From Oscillospiraceae bacterium (GTDB taxonomy: Bacteria > Bacillota > Clostridia > Oscillospirales > Oscillospiraceae), in contig CACZPK010000042.1 in NCBI GenBank assembly GCA_902783035.1, forward strand, positions 1 through 42,854: a stretch of 42,854 nucleotides of DNA, in the 5' to 3' direction. Within the stretch, counting starts at the first letter, position 1; each line of letters begins with the position of its first letter. Below, one piece after another: positions 24,017 through 33,029 of this stretch. Position numbers and translations under genes: made by a program. The notes under the pieces were generated by a model. The model had not been told where the DNA came from. It did no database searches and worked only from the letters and a program-made list of their open reading frames with translations.

Positions 24017-25690
24017 ATGTCAAAGTCAAACCAAAAAACAAAATCAGGATCATCCGCGCGCAAGGAGGAACAGATCTCCTTTGCAGAGCTTTTTGCGGCG
24101 CTGCTGGCGTTTACCGCATCGGTACCGGACGCATTGCTGCGCCGTATCCGCAGCATTGGCGCGCAATCACACGCGTTGCTGCTTGAGCATCGTGCGGGGC
24201 GCTTTCCCGAGTCCGACCGGCGCATCGTACAGCTGTTTTTGCTGATCCCGGGGCTGTTCCCGATGTGGAAGTCTCTGGTGCGGGAGTGGTTTTCCCGCCG
24301 CCGCCACCTCCGTCTTCGTTTCGACACGGCGGTCGCGGCGCGCACAACGCACCAGAACCGTTTGCGTCCGCTGGCGTTCGTTGCCGTGGCGCTGCTGTTT
24401 GCCTGCATTGCCGCGTTCTTCTCCATCTACACGCCCGCCACAACGGTCGTCTACAAGGGGGAGCCGCTGGAGATTGTGCGCGACAGTGCCGAGGCAAAAC
24501 GGATTGCCGCCCGGGTGGAGCGTTTCACCTCCGAGACGCTGGGCAGCTCGTTTAAGCTGGACGAGGATTCGCTTCAGTATACGACGAGTCTGGTGCGCCG
24601 CAGCGATCTGGGCGAAGTAAAACGTCTGGAAAAGGAACTGACCGACGAGATCGGTCTGGTCACCTACGGCTATTCCCTTTATATCGACGACGAGCTGGTC
24701 GGTTCGACGCAGTATGAGGGCGCGCTGGAGGCATTGATCGACCAGATCAAGGAGATCGGCGTCTCTGCGGACACGTTGTCGGTGGATTTCGTGGAGGATG
24801 TGCGCATTGTGCCGGGCTACGTCCCGACGGACAGCCTGAAAAACCTCGGCGAGATCGCGGAAAAGATCAACAGCACCAAGGTCGGTGAAGAGACGTACAC
24901 CGTCGTCAAGGGCGACACCTGGGGCAAGATCGCCTACGAACACGACATGACCAACGCCCAGCTGTTGGAGATGAACCCCGGTTACGATATCGACCGCATC
25001 AACATCGGAGACGAGCTGGTACTCAGCCGCGAGGTGCCGTACCTGACCGTCAAGGTCACCGAACGGCAGAACTACGTCGACGAGGTCAACTACGACATCG
25101 AGTATGTGGACGACAGCACGATGTACCAGGGCGATACCCGCGTCATTGAGAAGGGCGCTTACGGCACAGCGGACATCGTGGCGGATGTCGTGTACGTTAA
25201 CGGCGTGGAAACCGAGCGCACGGTGCTCTCTCAGGTCATGCTCAGCGCTCCCAAGACCGAAACGCGTGCGCGCGGCACGAAGGAGCGTCCGAGCTGGATG
25301 CCCACGGGCAGCTTCCGCTGGCCGGCGTCGGGGCGCATCACCTCCGGTTTCGGTTACCGCAACACGGGCATCCGCGGCGCCTCCACCAACCACATGGGCA
25401 TCGACATTGCCTGCTCCTACGGCAGCCCGATCTACGCCGCCGACGGCGGCACCGTGGAGTACACGGGATACAAGGGCGCGATGGGCTACACGGTCATCAT
25501 CAACCACGGCAACGGCTACAAGACCTATTACGAGCACTGCAGTTCGTTTACCTGCTCGGCAGGGCAGCACGTTTACCGCGGCCAGCAGATCGCCCGCGTC
25601 GGCTCCTCCGGCGTTGCCAGCGGATCGCATTGCCATTTCGGCATCCAGAAAAACGGCACCTACGTCAATCCGATGAACTACCTGTCATGA
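24017..25690 (+). CDS. Membrane-anchored LysM-G5-M23 cell-wall peptidase
   Basis: A 557-residue murein hydrolase. Features in order are a basic cytoplasmic N-terminus, a membrane segment at about 118-138 (FVAVALLFACIAAFFSIYT), an extracellular helical region, a LysM domain (about 294-337; YTVVKGDTWGKIAYEHDMT), a G5 domain (about 342-413) and a C-terminal M23 peptidase domain. The M23 zinc ligands are His459 and Asp463 in NHMGIDIA and His540 in SHCHFG, with His538 as catalytic partner. The architecture suggests a bound wall-remodelling endopeptidase. The start is chosen at ATG 24017, with GAGG 8 bases upstream; an upstream TTG would add five residues. Confidence 0.9.
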   Translation: MSKSNQKTKSGSSARKEEQISFAELFAALLAFTASVPDALLRRIRSIGAQSHALLLEHRAGRFPESDRRIVQLFLLIPGLFPMWKSLVREWFSRRRHLRLRFDTAVAARTTHQNRLRPLAFVAVALLFACIAAFFSIYTPATTVVYKGEPLEIVRDSAEAKRIAARVERFTSETLGSSFKLDEDSLQYTTSLVRRSDLGEVKRLEKELTDEIGLVTYGYSLYIDDELVGSTQYEGALEALIDQIKEIGVSADTLSVDFVEDVRIVPGYVPTDSLKNLGEIAEKINSTKVGEETYTVVKGDTWGKIAYEHDMTNAQLLEMNPGYDIDRINIGDELVLSREVPYLTVKVTERQNYVDEVNYDIEYVDDSTMYQGDTRVIEKGAYGTADIVADVVYVNGVETERTVLSQVMLSAPKTETRARGTKERPSWMPTGSFRWPASGRITSGFGYRNTGIRGASTNHMGIDIACSYGSPIYAADGGTVEYTGYKGAMGYTVIINHGNGYKTYYEHCSSFTCSAGQHVYRGQQIARVGSSGVASGSHCHFGIQKNGTYVNPMNYLS

Positions 25691-25701
25691 AGACACATGC
25701 A

Positions 25702-25735
25702 AAAAGACCGCTTGCGATGTTGCAAGCGGTCTTTT
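25702..25735. terminator. Bidirectional terminator between the M23 and P-type-ATPase-like genes
   Basis: AAAAGACCGCTTGC (25702-25715) and GCAAGCGGTCTTTT (25722-25735) form a 14-bp stem with a 6-base loop and A/T runs on both sides. It serves two converging genes. Confidence 0.92.
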
Positions 25736-25744
25736 CATCTGTCA

Positions 25745-27877
25745 TCAGTATTTGTCCACGAACAGCCCGTCGATGATCGCCGCCACCATCCACAGCAGTA
25801 GGAACAGCAACAGTTTGAACGGCGTAAAGAGCGCGTACGCTGCCTCAAAGCTGAGATAGAAGCCCATCATCGTCCCTGTCACCGAGGCGAGCAGCGAGAG
25901 CGCATTCCCCGCGCGCACCGCACGGCAGAGGCGCTTGGCGCCCACCGTCAGCTCCGCGTAGGGCATCAGCCCTTCGCGGTAGATCAGCGCGCAGGGCTTG
26001 GAGCCTTCCCGCTCCGAAAGCGCAAGGCGCGTAGAGAGCTGCGGATAGACGGCATGGGCGTCGGTGCCGAACTTGCGTTTAAGGAGTGCGGGCGTGATAT
26101 TGCCGTCACGAACGGCCAGCACCGGCGTAATGCGCGCGCGGTGCAGGGCGTGCAGCGCCCAGTCCACATTCTCCGCCGCCATGTACTTGACGGCGAACAC
26201 GGCGATCAGCGTACCGTCTACCGCGAGAAACATACCCGTTTGCAGCTTCAGCCCGTTGGGCAGCGTAACGCCCATCTTGCGGCAGAACGCCGCCGTACCG
26301 AAAAGCACGGATTCGCCATGGATCGTACCGCCGACGCCGCCCTCCTCATAAAAATTAAGGTCAGAGAGCGGCTCAAGATGCCCGCCCTCGGCGGCAAGCA
26401 GGTTGTCAAACAGGCGGGAAAGCCCGGTTTCCGAGGCATGTGCCATCGTGGCGGCGTAGGAAAAAACCTTGCCGCTTTCCTCGCCGAAAATCTTCAGGCC
26501 GTTGAGCGTCACCGTTCCCGGCGGGAAGAGATCGCTGTCCGTCAGGATCACGCAGTTGCTGCGGCGCATCGTGTCCGCGCCCGCAAAGCCCGCCAGTGCG
26601 CTGCCGCTCTTGGCAAAGCGGCGGGTCAGCCGGCGCAGCGGCAGAGCGTAAATCAGTGGAAATGCCAGTGCGTTTGCCCCCGCGAGGATAGCGGAGAGGT
26701 TCCAGAAATACAGCGCCCATGACTTGATCTGCAGGGTCGAAAGCACTGAGAACACGAACGCACCCACGAGGATCACGGGCAGCACGATGGTCTGCCAGCG
26801 TCCGGAGACGTCTTCCCGCTCCGCCGCAGAGGAAAAGCCCTCGACGGAGCCGCTGCGCTTTGCCGCACCACCCGCCGTGACGGTGATCATGTAAGGCGCA
26901 TCGCCGATCGCTGCCACGCGGAACGAATCATAGAGCGCACGGAAAAGCATGGAGCGTCCCCACAGCGTACATGTCATGGACAGCGCGGCGACCGAATGCA
27001 GCGGCAGCGCGGCGCACTGGCGCTGCGGCAACAGGAGGTACAGCGCCGTATCGCCAAGCGCCGCAACGCACAGCAGCGCCGTCAGCAGCTCATAGGTCAT
27101 CTTGAAGGTCGCGAGTTTTTCGACACCATAAGAGAACACCTCGCGTCCGAGCACACACAGCAGGGCGAGTAAAACGAAATAGGGCAGCACGCCGACCAGT
27201 TTTTCCTGCGTATACAGCTCCGGCATAAAGCCGAAGGAATCCAGCGCCTGCGGGATCCACATCAGCACCGTGATCAGCAGCGCGTAGCGCGATACGCGGC
27301 GGGCATTCTGCATCGCCTCGCGGTAGTCCGTAACCGTCTCCTCGATGGGCGGTTCGGGTTCCGGCTCCGGTTCAGGCTCCGGCACGGGAACGGGCCGTGC
27401 GTGCCGTTCGGCCGGTTCCTCGTCCGCATCCGGACGCTCATAGAGTTCCTCGGTCTCCGCCCGCTTTTTGCGCGAAAAGAGTCCGCGGCGGGTCGGTTCC
27501 TCCAGCACAGGCTCTTTTTTCTGCTCGTCAAGCACATCCTGCACCGTGCGCGAGAGCACCTCCTGCAGGCTGTAGGTCTGCGGCGTGTCAAGCGAGGGTA
27601 CGATATCCTCCACCCCGTCGTCCGTCTCGTCCTCCAGCTCCTCGTCCGGTTCGTTTTCCGGAAGATCCGGCAGATTTACGGGAACGGAAACCGCGGGTTT
27701 TGGCGGGGACAGGTCGATCCCCGCTCCTTTCGGCGCGTTTTCTCCGCCGAACTCGGCAAGAATGCTCTCCAGCGTAAACTCATAATCCTCGTCCGCTACG
27801 CGGGAGGCATCGTCGAGCAGCAGCTTGCTGTCATCCAGCGTTTTTTCAAACGCCAGATCCTGTTCATGTTGATCCAT
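25745..27877 (-). CDS. P-type-ATPase-like membrane protein without a phosphorylation motif
   Basis: A 710-residue protein. Residues 1-190 are acidic and low in complexity, including a Pro-Glu repeat at 164-177. Hydrophobic segments follow at about 198-215, 228-244, 261-283, 363-381 and 387-412, with two more at 660-679 and 684-703. The region 430-605 follows the order of P1-type ATPase cytoplasmic domains: a degenerate phosphorylation site (ILTDSDLFPPGTVT, 445-457, in place of DKTGTLT), an N-domain segment GGTIHGESVLFGTAAFCRKMGV and a P-domain-like end with VRDGNITPALLKRKFG in place of TGDN. Transport by phosphoenzyme is therefore unlikely. The gene is 39 bases after rlmB. This reads as a pseudoenzyme, possibly regulatory or structural. 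Confidence 0.75.
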   Translation of the reverse strand: MDQHEQDLAFEKTLDDSKLLLDDASRVADEDYEFTLESILAEFGGENAPKGAGIDLSPPKPAVSVPVNLPDLPENEPDEELEDETDDGVEDIVPSLDTPQTYSLQEVLSRTVQDVLDEQKKEPVLEEPTRRGLFSRKKRAETEELYERPDADEEPAERHARPVPVPEPEPEPEPEPPIEETVTDYREAMQNARRVSRYALLITVLMWIPQALDSFGFMPELYTQEKLVGVLPYFVLLALLCVLGREVFSYGVEKLATFKMTYELLTALLCVAALGDTALYLLLPQRQCAALPLHSVAALSMTCTLWGRSMLFRALYDSFRVAAIGDAPYMITVTAGGAAKRSGSVEGFSSAAEREDVSGRWQTIVLPVILVGAFVFSVLSTLQIKSWALYFWNLSAILAGANALAFPLIYALPLRRLTRRFAKSGSALAGFAGADTMRRSNCVILTDSDLFPPGTVTLNGLKIFGEESGKVFSYAATMAHASETGLSRLFDNLLAAEGGHLEPLSDLNFYEEGGVGGTIHGESVLFGTAAFCRKMGVTLPNGLKLQTGMFLAVDGTLIAVFAVKYMAAENVDWALHALHRARITPVLAVRDGNITPALLKRKFGTDAHAVYPQLSTRLALSEREGSKPCALIYREGLMPYAELTVGAKRLCRAVRAGNALSLLASVTGTMMGFYLSFEAAYALFTPFKLLLFLLLWMVAAIIDGLFVDKY

Positions 27878-27916
27878 CTGTTATCTACCACCCAAATGCG
27901 TTCTCTTTTACAGGGA

Positions 27917-28786
27917 TCAGCCCTGTGCCGACCGCTGCCGTACTGCCTCATAGAGCAGTATCGCGGCGGCGTTGGATGCGTTGAGCGACTGGATGCGTCC
28001 CTTGAGCGGAATGCTGACCAGAAAATCGCAGCTCTCGCGCACAAGGCGTCCCATGCCGTCGCCCTCGCTGCCGATGACGATGGCGGCAGGGCCTTTCAAA
28101 TCGGCGTCATAGAGCGACCGGTCGCCGTCGGCGGCGGTGCCGAACACCCACACGCCGCGCTTTTGCAGATCCTTGAGCGCCGCCGGCAGATTCGCCACCC
28201 GCGCCACGGGCAAAAAGCTCACCGCGCCCGCGCTCGTCTTGCCGACAATGCTCGTCAGGCCCGCGCTGCGGCGTTTGGGGATCACGACGCCGTGCGCGCC
28301 CGCGCACTCGGCCGTGCGGATGATCGCGCCGAGGTTGTGCGGATCGCTGATCTCGTCGCACACGATCAGCAGCGGCGGTTCGCCCTTCGCCTCCGCTGCG
28401 GCGAGGATGTCCTCGATCGTCGCGTACGCGCGCACGGCGGCAAGCGCGATCACGCCCTGGTGCGCCTTGGTCGCGCTCATGTAGTCCAGCTTACGGCGGT
28501 CGGCTTCGACCACCACCACGCCCGCGGCGCGGGCAGTGGATGCGATGTGTCCGAGCGTCTTGTCGGTCTCGCCTTTGGCCAGATAGATCTTGTCGATGGC
28601 CGTTCCGGCGCGCAGCGCCTCGATAACCGCGTTGCGCCCTTCGATCAGGCCGTCGGCATCCGCCTCGCGCTCCTCGCGGTTCAATTCCCGTCCGCCGCGG
28701 GGCGCGGGCGCTTCATGGCGGCCGCCTCCGGCGCGTTTCGCATCAAAGGCGCGCGGTGCGCTTTTGTCATTGGTATCGTTCGGCAT
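27917..28786 (-). CDS. rlmB: 23S rRNA 2'-O-methyltransferase RlmB-like (SPOUT family)
   Basis: The 289-residue protein is a SpoU-type RNA methyltransferase. The N-terminal 35 residues are basic and disordered; residues about 45-110 form the L30-like substrate-binding domain (IEGRNAVIEALRAGTAIDKIYLAKG). The catalytic knot has motifs DEISDPHNLGAIIRTAECAGAHGVVIP, IVIGSEGDGM and IPLKGRIQSLNASNAAAILLYEA. These fit G2251 methylation of 23S rRNA. I start at ATG 28784-28786, behind AAAGGAA; an extended upstream frame runs through a promoter-like region. Cotranscription with the P-type-ATPase-like gene downstream is likely. Confidence 0.92.
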   Translation of the reverse strand: MPNDTNDKSAPRAFDAKRAGGGRHEAPAPRGGRELNREEREADADGLIEGRNAVIEALRAGTAIDKIYLAKGETDKTLGHIASTARAAGVVVVEADRRKLDYMSATKAHQGVIALAAVRAYATIEDILAAAEAKGEPPLLIVCDEISDPHNLGAIIRTAECAGAHGVVIPKRRSAGLTSIVGKTSAGAVSFLPVARVANLPAALKDLQKRGVWVFGTAADGDRSLYDADLKGPAAIVIGSEGDGMGRLVRESCDFLVSIPLKGRIQSLNASNAAAILLYEAVRQRSAQG

Positions 28787-28921
28787 ATCATAATTCCTTT
28801 CGGATAAATTTCTACTGCTATAATATAGCATAAGCACCGGAGAAGATAAAGAGAAAAATGAAAAATCGGTATTCCGCACGCCGATCGTGCAAAAATTCAC
28901 TGAAAATTCATCGTCCGCCGC

Positions 28922-28950
28922 TTGTGAAAGGCGCGCCGGTGTGGTAAGAT
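28922..28950 (+). promoter_or_regulatory. Predicted promoter of ftsH
   Basis: TTGTGA (28922-28927) and TAAGAT (28945-28950) are separated by 17 bases. The start point would be near 28957, giving a leader of about 65 bases that includes the hairpin at 28973-28994. Confidence 0.55.
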
Positions 28951-28972
28951 AATCGGCAATGTGGGAACATAC

Positions 28973-28994
28973 CGCCATATCCGCCGATATGGCG
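28973..28994 (+). promoter_or_regulatory. 9-bp hairpin in the ftsH leader
   Basis: CGCCATATC and GATATGGCG flank a CGCC loop. The hairpin begins about 16 bases after the predicted start point and ends 13 bases before AAAGGTGG. It could be an operator (symmetric DNA) or an RNA element. Confidence 0.5.
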
Positions 28995-29021
28995 TGCATT
29001 CTCCCGAAAGGTGGGAAATTT

Positions 29022-31208
29022 GTGGATAACAAGGACAAAAACCGCAACGACAAAAACCGCGACAGCACGCGCGGCATTTTATCTCTGGTGATCTGGGCAC
29101 TGGTGCTGACCTTTGTGTTCCAGTACATGATGACACAGATGAATCAGGCAAAGGAGGCGGAGACCTCCCACGAGATCGCCTACAGCGAACTCGTGCAGTT
29201 GGTGCGCGAGGGCAAGATTGCCTCCGTGGAAGTGGGCGAGCGCGTCTACACCATCACGCCCGCAGACGGTTATATCTATACCGACAAGGACGGCAAGGCG
29301 TACGACGACAACTATAAGCTCTATACCACCATCATCCCCGGCGGCGAGACCTTCATGCTCACCCTGCTCGACGAGTACCGCGTCAACACCACGAAGCCCT
29401 ATGAACCGCCGACGTCCATGCTCACGCAGATCATCATGGCGTACGTTCTGCCGACGGTCATCATGGTGGCGCTGTTCATGCTGATGATGCGCATTCTCAC
29501 CAAGCGCGGCGGCATGGGCGGCATCGGCGGGATCGGCTCCGTGGGCAAGGCAAACGCCAAGGTCTATATGGAGCGGAAAACCGGCGTGACGTTTGCGGAC
29601 GTCGCGGGTCAGGACGAGGCAAAGGAGTCCCTCGTTGAGATCATCGACTTCCTGCACAATCCCGAAAAGTATACCGCCATCGGCGCAAAGATCCCCAAGG
29701 GCGCGCTGTTGGTCGGCTCCCCGGGCACGGGCAAAACGCTGCTGGCGAAGGCGGTCGCCGGCGAGGCAAACGTGCCGTTTTTCTCTATTTCCGGCTCTGA
29801 CTTTGTCGAGATGTTCGTCGGCGTCGGTGCATCCCGCGTCCGCGATCTCTTCTCCGAAGCGGCGAAGGTCGCGCCGTGCATCATTTTCATCGACGAAATC
29901 GACACCATCGGCAAGTCCCGCGACGGCGGGCGCTACAGCGGCGGCAACGACGAGCGCGAGCAAACGCTCAACCAGCTGCTGGCCGAGATGGACGGTTTCG
30001 ACCCGACCAAGGGCGTCATCGTCCTCGCCGCGACCAACCGTCCCGAGGTGCTGGACAAGGCGCTGCTGCGTCCCGGCCGTTTCGACCGGCGCATCACCAT
30101 TGACAAGCCCAATCTCGCTGGGCGCATCGAGACCCTCAAGGTGCACACCCGCAACATCAAGCTCGCCGAGGACGTCGATCTCAAGAAGGTCGCACTCGCA
30201 ACCGCGGGCTGCGTGGGCGCGGATCTGGCCAATCTGGCCAACGAAGCGGCGCTGCGCGCCGTGCGCAAGGGCCGCAAGCTCGTCACGCAGGAGGATATGC
30301 TCGCGGCGTTTGAGTTTGTCATCGCGGGCAGTGAAAAGAAGAACAGCGTTCTGACCGAGATGGAAAAGAAGCTCGTCGCTTACCACGAGGTCGGTCACGC
30401 AATGGTCGCCTACAAACAAAAGAACGCCGAGCCGGTGCAGAAGATCACCATTGTGCCGCATACGGAGGGCAGCCTCGGTTATACGCTGCTGATGCCGGAA
30501 GAGGACAAGACGAATCTGCGCACCCGCGAGGAACTGCTGGCAAAGATCGCCGTCTCCATGGGCGGACGCGCAGCGGAAGAGGTCGTTATGCACACGATGA
30601 CCAACGGCGCCTCGCAGGATATTCAGGAGGCAACGGGCATTGCGCGCAACATGGTCGCCATGTACGGCATGAGCGACGAGTTCGGCATGATGGCGCTCGG
30701 CAGCATCCGCAACCAGTACCTTGACGGCGGCTACGGCCTTGACTGCGCGGATGACACTGCGGCGGTCATGGACAAGGAAGTCAAGCACATTCTGGAAGAT
30801 TGCTACAAGCAGGCGGTGGAAGTCATTGAGGCGAATCGCGACGACATGGACAAGGTCGTTGCATATCTGCTGGAAAAGGAGACCATCACCGGCGGCGAGA
30901 TGGTGGCGATCATCGAGGGCCGTGATCCCGAGGAGGTCGAGGAGGCTTACGCCTCCACGCGCAAGGATGCGGAGCAGGACGGCTTCAAGCCTTCCCTGCC
31001 CGACACGGTGGAGCCTCCCGCGCGGCACATCTCCATGAGCAACGAAACGATCGTGCCGCCCGCATCGGACGGTGCGCCGCATGTAGACGTCTCCATCGAG
31101 GCGTCGGAAGAGGAGCGCACCGCGGCGGAAGACGCGACCGTGGAAACAGCCCCTGCCGACGGCACGCCGCAGGACGGCGGTGAAGGCGGCGAAAAAGCGG
31201 ATGTATAA
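29022..31208 (+). CDS. ftsH: ATP-dependent zinc metalloprotease FtsH
   Basis: FtsH is a membrane-bound AAA+ protease that unfolds and degrades membrane and regulatory proteins. The start is GTG 29022, with AAAGGTGGG 6 bases upstream; the frame opens earlier at an ATG with no site. The 728-residue product has membrane segments near 19-37 and 136-157, an extracytoplasmic domain between them, Walker A GSPGTGKT (232-239), Walker B IIFIDEID (287-294), the arginine finger RPGRFDRR (350-357) and the zinc motif HEVGH (455-459). Its C-terminal 90 residues form an acidic Ala/Glu/Thr tail longer than in many FtsH proteins. Frame intact. Confidence 0.96.
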   Translation: MDNKDKNRNDKNRDSTRGILSLVIWALVLTFVFQYMMTQMNQAKEAETSHEIAYSELVQLVREGKIASVEVGERVYTITPADGYIYTDKDGKAYDDNYKLYTTIIPGGETFMLTLLDEYRVNTTKPYEPPTSMLTQIIMAYVLPTVIMVALFMLMMRILTKRGGMGGIGGIGSVGKANAKVYMERKTGVTFADVAGQDEAKESLVEIIDFLHNPEKYTAIGAKIPKGALLVGSPGTGKTLLAKAVAGEANVPFFSISGSDFVEMFVGVGASRVRDLFSEAAKVAPCIIFIDEIDTIGKSRDGGRYSGGNDEREQTLNQLLAEMDGFDPTKGVIVLAATNRPEVLDKALLRPGRFDRRITIDKPNLAGRIETLKVHTRNIKLAEDVDLKKVALATAGCVGADLANLANEAALRAVRKGRKLVTQEDMLAAFEFVIAGSEKKNSVLTEMEKKLVAYHEVGHAMVAYKQKNAEPVQKITIVPHTEGSLGYTLLMPEEDKTNLRTREELLAKIAVSMGGRAAEEVVMHTMTNGASQDIQEATGIARNMVAMYGMSDEFGMMALGSIRNQYLDGGYGLDCADDTAAVMDKEVKHILEDCYKQAVEVIEANRDDMDKVVAYLLEKETITGGEMVAIIEGRDPEEVEEAYASTRKDAEQDGFKPSLPDTVEPPARHISMSNETIVPPASDGAPHVDVSIEASEEERTAAEDATVETAPADGTPQDGGEGGEKADV

Positions 31209-31322
31209 GGTTGGCAGATTCCGGAAATGCTTATGAGGGGCGTGCAAGAGAAAAACCGCCGAAAATTGTGCTATACCGCCAAAAAATCTTGGCACATTCA
31301 CATAAATTGTGCATAATTCTAG

Positions 31323-31351
31323 TTGATTTTCTGGAAATATAGCGCTACAAT
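31323..31351 (+). promoter_or_regulatory. Predicted promoter of the DUF6465 gene
   Basis: TTGATT (31323-31328) and TACAAT (31346-31351) are separated by 17 bases. This gives the gene its own transcript separate from ftsH. No strong terminator is visible between them, so readthrough may add to expression. Confidence 0.55.
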
Positions 31352-31417
31352 GCTCTCAACAAGCGCGAAACTGCGCGCCATACGTTTTTTACATGAATAC
31401 TTTGGAGGTATCAAAAC

Positions 31418-31855
31418 ATGTCCGACACGAAAAAGACCATGCAGGACGTCAAGGCGGAGGCCGCTAAGGCCGCCGAAAAGGCTGTCAATGAGGTCAAGGC
31501 TGAGGCTGCCAAGGTCGCAGAGAGCGCCAAACCCGCCGTTGAGAAGGCAAAGGCCAGCGCCGATAAGGCCGTCAAGACCACGCGCAAGCACGCTGTCAAG
31601 ACCGCTGAAAAGGCGAAGGCAACCGTTAAGCGTGCCGCCGACAAGGCTGTCAAGGGCGAGACCGCTCCTGTCGTCTATGTCCAGTATCAGGGCGCCGAAG
31701 AGAACATCGAGGATCTGGTCGCCGCTGCGAAGGCTGCGTTTGCTGCCGAGCACTCCCGCACCAAGGTCTCCGAGCTCAAGCTCTATATCAAGCCCGAGGA
31801 GCGCGCCGCCTACTATGTCGTGAACGAAAAGTTCGCTGGCCGCGTCGATTTCTGA
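31418..31855 (+). CDS. DUF6465-like protein with histone-H1-like Lys/Ala-rich N-terminus
   Basis: This 145-residue protein has two parts. Residues 1-83 are Lys/Ala-rich with repeats such as KAEAAKAAEKAVNEV and TVKRAADKAVKGE, strongly basic and helical, like histone-H1-type nucleoid proteins. The C-terminal 60 residues (PVVYVQYQGAEENIEDLVAAAK ... ELKLYIKPEERAAYYVVNEKFAGRVDF) match the pattern that I associate with DUF6465. TTGGAGG precedes the ATG by 10 bases and a terminator follows. DNA binding is inferred from composition; the function of the DUF domain is not known to me. Confidence 0.8.
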   Translation: MSDTKKTMQDVKAEAAKAAEKAVNEVKAEAAKVAESAKPAVEKAKASADKAVKTTRKHAVKTAEKAKATVKRAADKAVKGETAPVVYVQYQGAEENIEDLVAAAKAAFAAEHSRTKVSELKLYIKPEERAAYYVVNEKFAGRVDF

Positions 31856-31870
31856 AAAAAGAATCCATTG

Positions 31871-31908
31871 AAAAACTCCCGAAAGCCTGAGGGCTTTCGG
31901 GAGTTTTT
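31871..31908 (+). terminator. Intrinsic terminator of the DUF6465 gene
   Basis: AAAAACTCCCGAAAGCC and its complement form a 17-bp stem with a TGAG loop, followed by TTTTTT at 31904-31909. A-rich sequence on the other side would also help the converging LCP gene. Confidence 0.93.
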
Positions 31909-31949
31909 TCGCTGTGCCGCCGGGAAAACGTTCCCCGGATATCAAAAGA

Positions 31950-32954
31950 TCACCGGGTGATAATGTCGAGCTGATCCGCCGTGCGCGGCGTCGTGTAGGG
32001 ATTGAAAAATTCGTTGATCACCCGAAGCGTCTCGGCGGGGTCAAGGTACATATACGGATTGATCCAATGGCAGGGCATGGACATCGTGTGCAGGTTCTCC
32101 GTGTTGAACGAGAGCGCCTTGGTGGCGAACCAGACCAGATTGTTCAGCGGCAGATTGGTGTCCAGATTTTCCGCGGCGATCTGCGCATACTCGCCGATCT
32201 TCTCGGGTTTGGAAAGCGCCTTTTTCATCACCGCCGTCAACAGCGCGCGCTGCGTCTGCTGGCGTCCTTCGTCGCCATAGCCCGCGCCGCCGTTGTTCTG
32301 GCGGAAGCGGCAGACCTCCAGCGCCTGCTGGCCGTTGAGGTGCTGCATTCCCTTGCTGTAGTGGATGGAAAGGTTCTGCTCCGGATCATCGTAGTTCATT
32401 GAGCAGGGCACCTCAAAATCGACGCCGTCCACCGCGTTGACAAGGCGCACAAAGCCGTTGAGGTTGACGCGGAAGTAATAATCCACGGGTACGCCGAAGG
32501 TCTTGCTGACCTCTTCGATCAGCCCGTCTATGCCGCCGTTCATCGCGTAGGCCGCATTGATCTTCTTGAGCTTGCGCTCCACGTCCACGCGGGTGTCGCG
32601 CGCGATGGAACCGACGGAAACGCTCTGCGCGTCCACGTCGTAGGTTACAAGCATCAGGCTGTCCGTATTGCCGCCGCTGCGGTCCATGCCGACAAGCAGA
32701 AATGTCCAGCAGTTTTCCCGCCGCTGATAGGGACCGTCCTCCTTCTGCGTATCCGTCTTTTCCACGGTCTGCGCGCTCGGCTTATCGGTGCCTGTCGTCC
32801 GCCCCGGGTTCTCGGGTCTGTCATCCGCCATGGCAGGCTTCGTGATCACAATCTGCCACAGGCCCCACAGCGATGCGAGGCTCATCATCAGGATCAGCAA
32901 CGACCGGCACGTTCGTTGTGCGCGTGTCAGATTCGACTTTTTTTGTTTGCTCAC
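31950..32954 (-). CDS. LytR-CpsA-Psr (LCP) family cell-envelope ligase
   Basis: LCP enzymes attach wall teichoic acid or capsular polymers to peptidoglycan. The 334-residue protein begins at GTG 32952-32954, with GAGGG upstream. A single membrane segment (about residues 17-38) is followed by a Pro/Thr/Glu linker, and the LCP catalytic domain starts near residue 83 (TFLLVGMDRSGGNTDSLMLVTYDVDAQ). It contains SIARDTRVDVE with the Arg-Asp signature, INAAYAMNGGIDGL and the late CRFRQNNGGAGYGDEGRQQTQR motif. These are the usual polyprenyl-phosphate-binding elements. It lies 75 bases downstream of the DUF3810 gene on the same strand. Confidence 0.92.
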   Translation of the reverse strand: MSKQKKSNLTRAQRTCRSLLILMMSLASLWGLWQIVITKPAMADDRPENPGRTTGTDKPSAQTVEKTDTQKEDGPYQRRENCWTFLLVGMDRSGGNTDSLMLVTYDVDAQSVSVGSIARDTRVDVERKLKKINAAYAMNGGIDGLIEEVSKTFGVPVDYYFRVNLNGFVRLVNAVDGVDFEVPCSMNYDDPEQNLSIHYSKGMQHLNGQQALEVCRFRQNNGGAGYGDEGRQQTQRALLTAVMKKALSKPEKIGEYAQIAAENLDTNLPLNNLVWFATKALSFNTENLHTMSMPCHWINPYMYLDPAETLRVINEFFNPYTTPRTADQLDIITR

Positions 32955-33029
32955 GTTTCCATATCCCTCATTGTCGTATTTCTTATTTGCAAAGGCTTGG
33001 ACGTCGCGCCGCGCAGAATGGTTCCCGCT

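Noticed and set aside
28959-29021. An upstream in-frame ATG start for ftsH
   Set aside because: It lies at the predicted transcript start and has no ribosome site; GTG 29022 has AAAGGTGGG at correct spacing.
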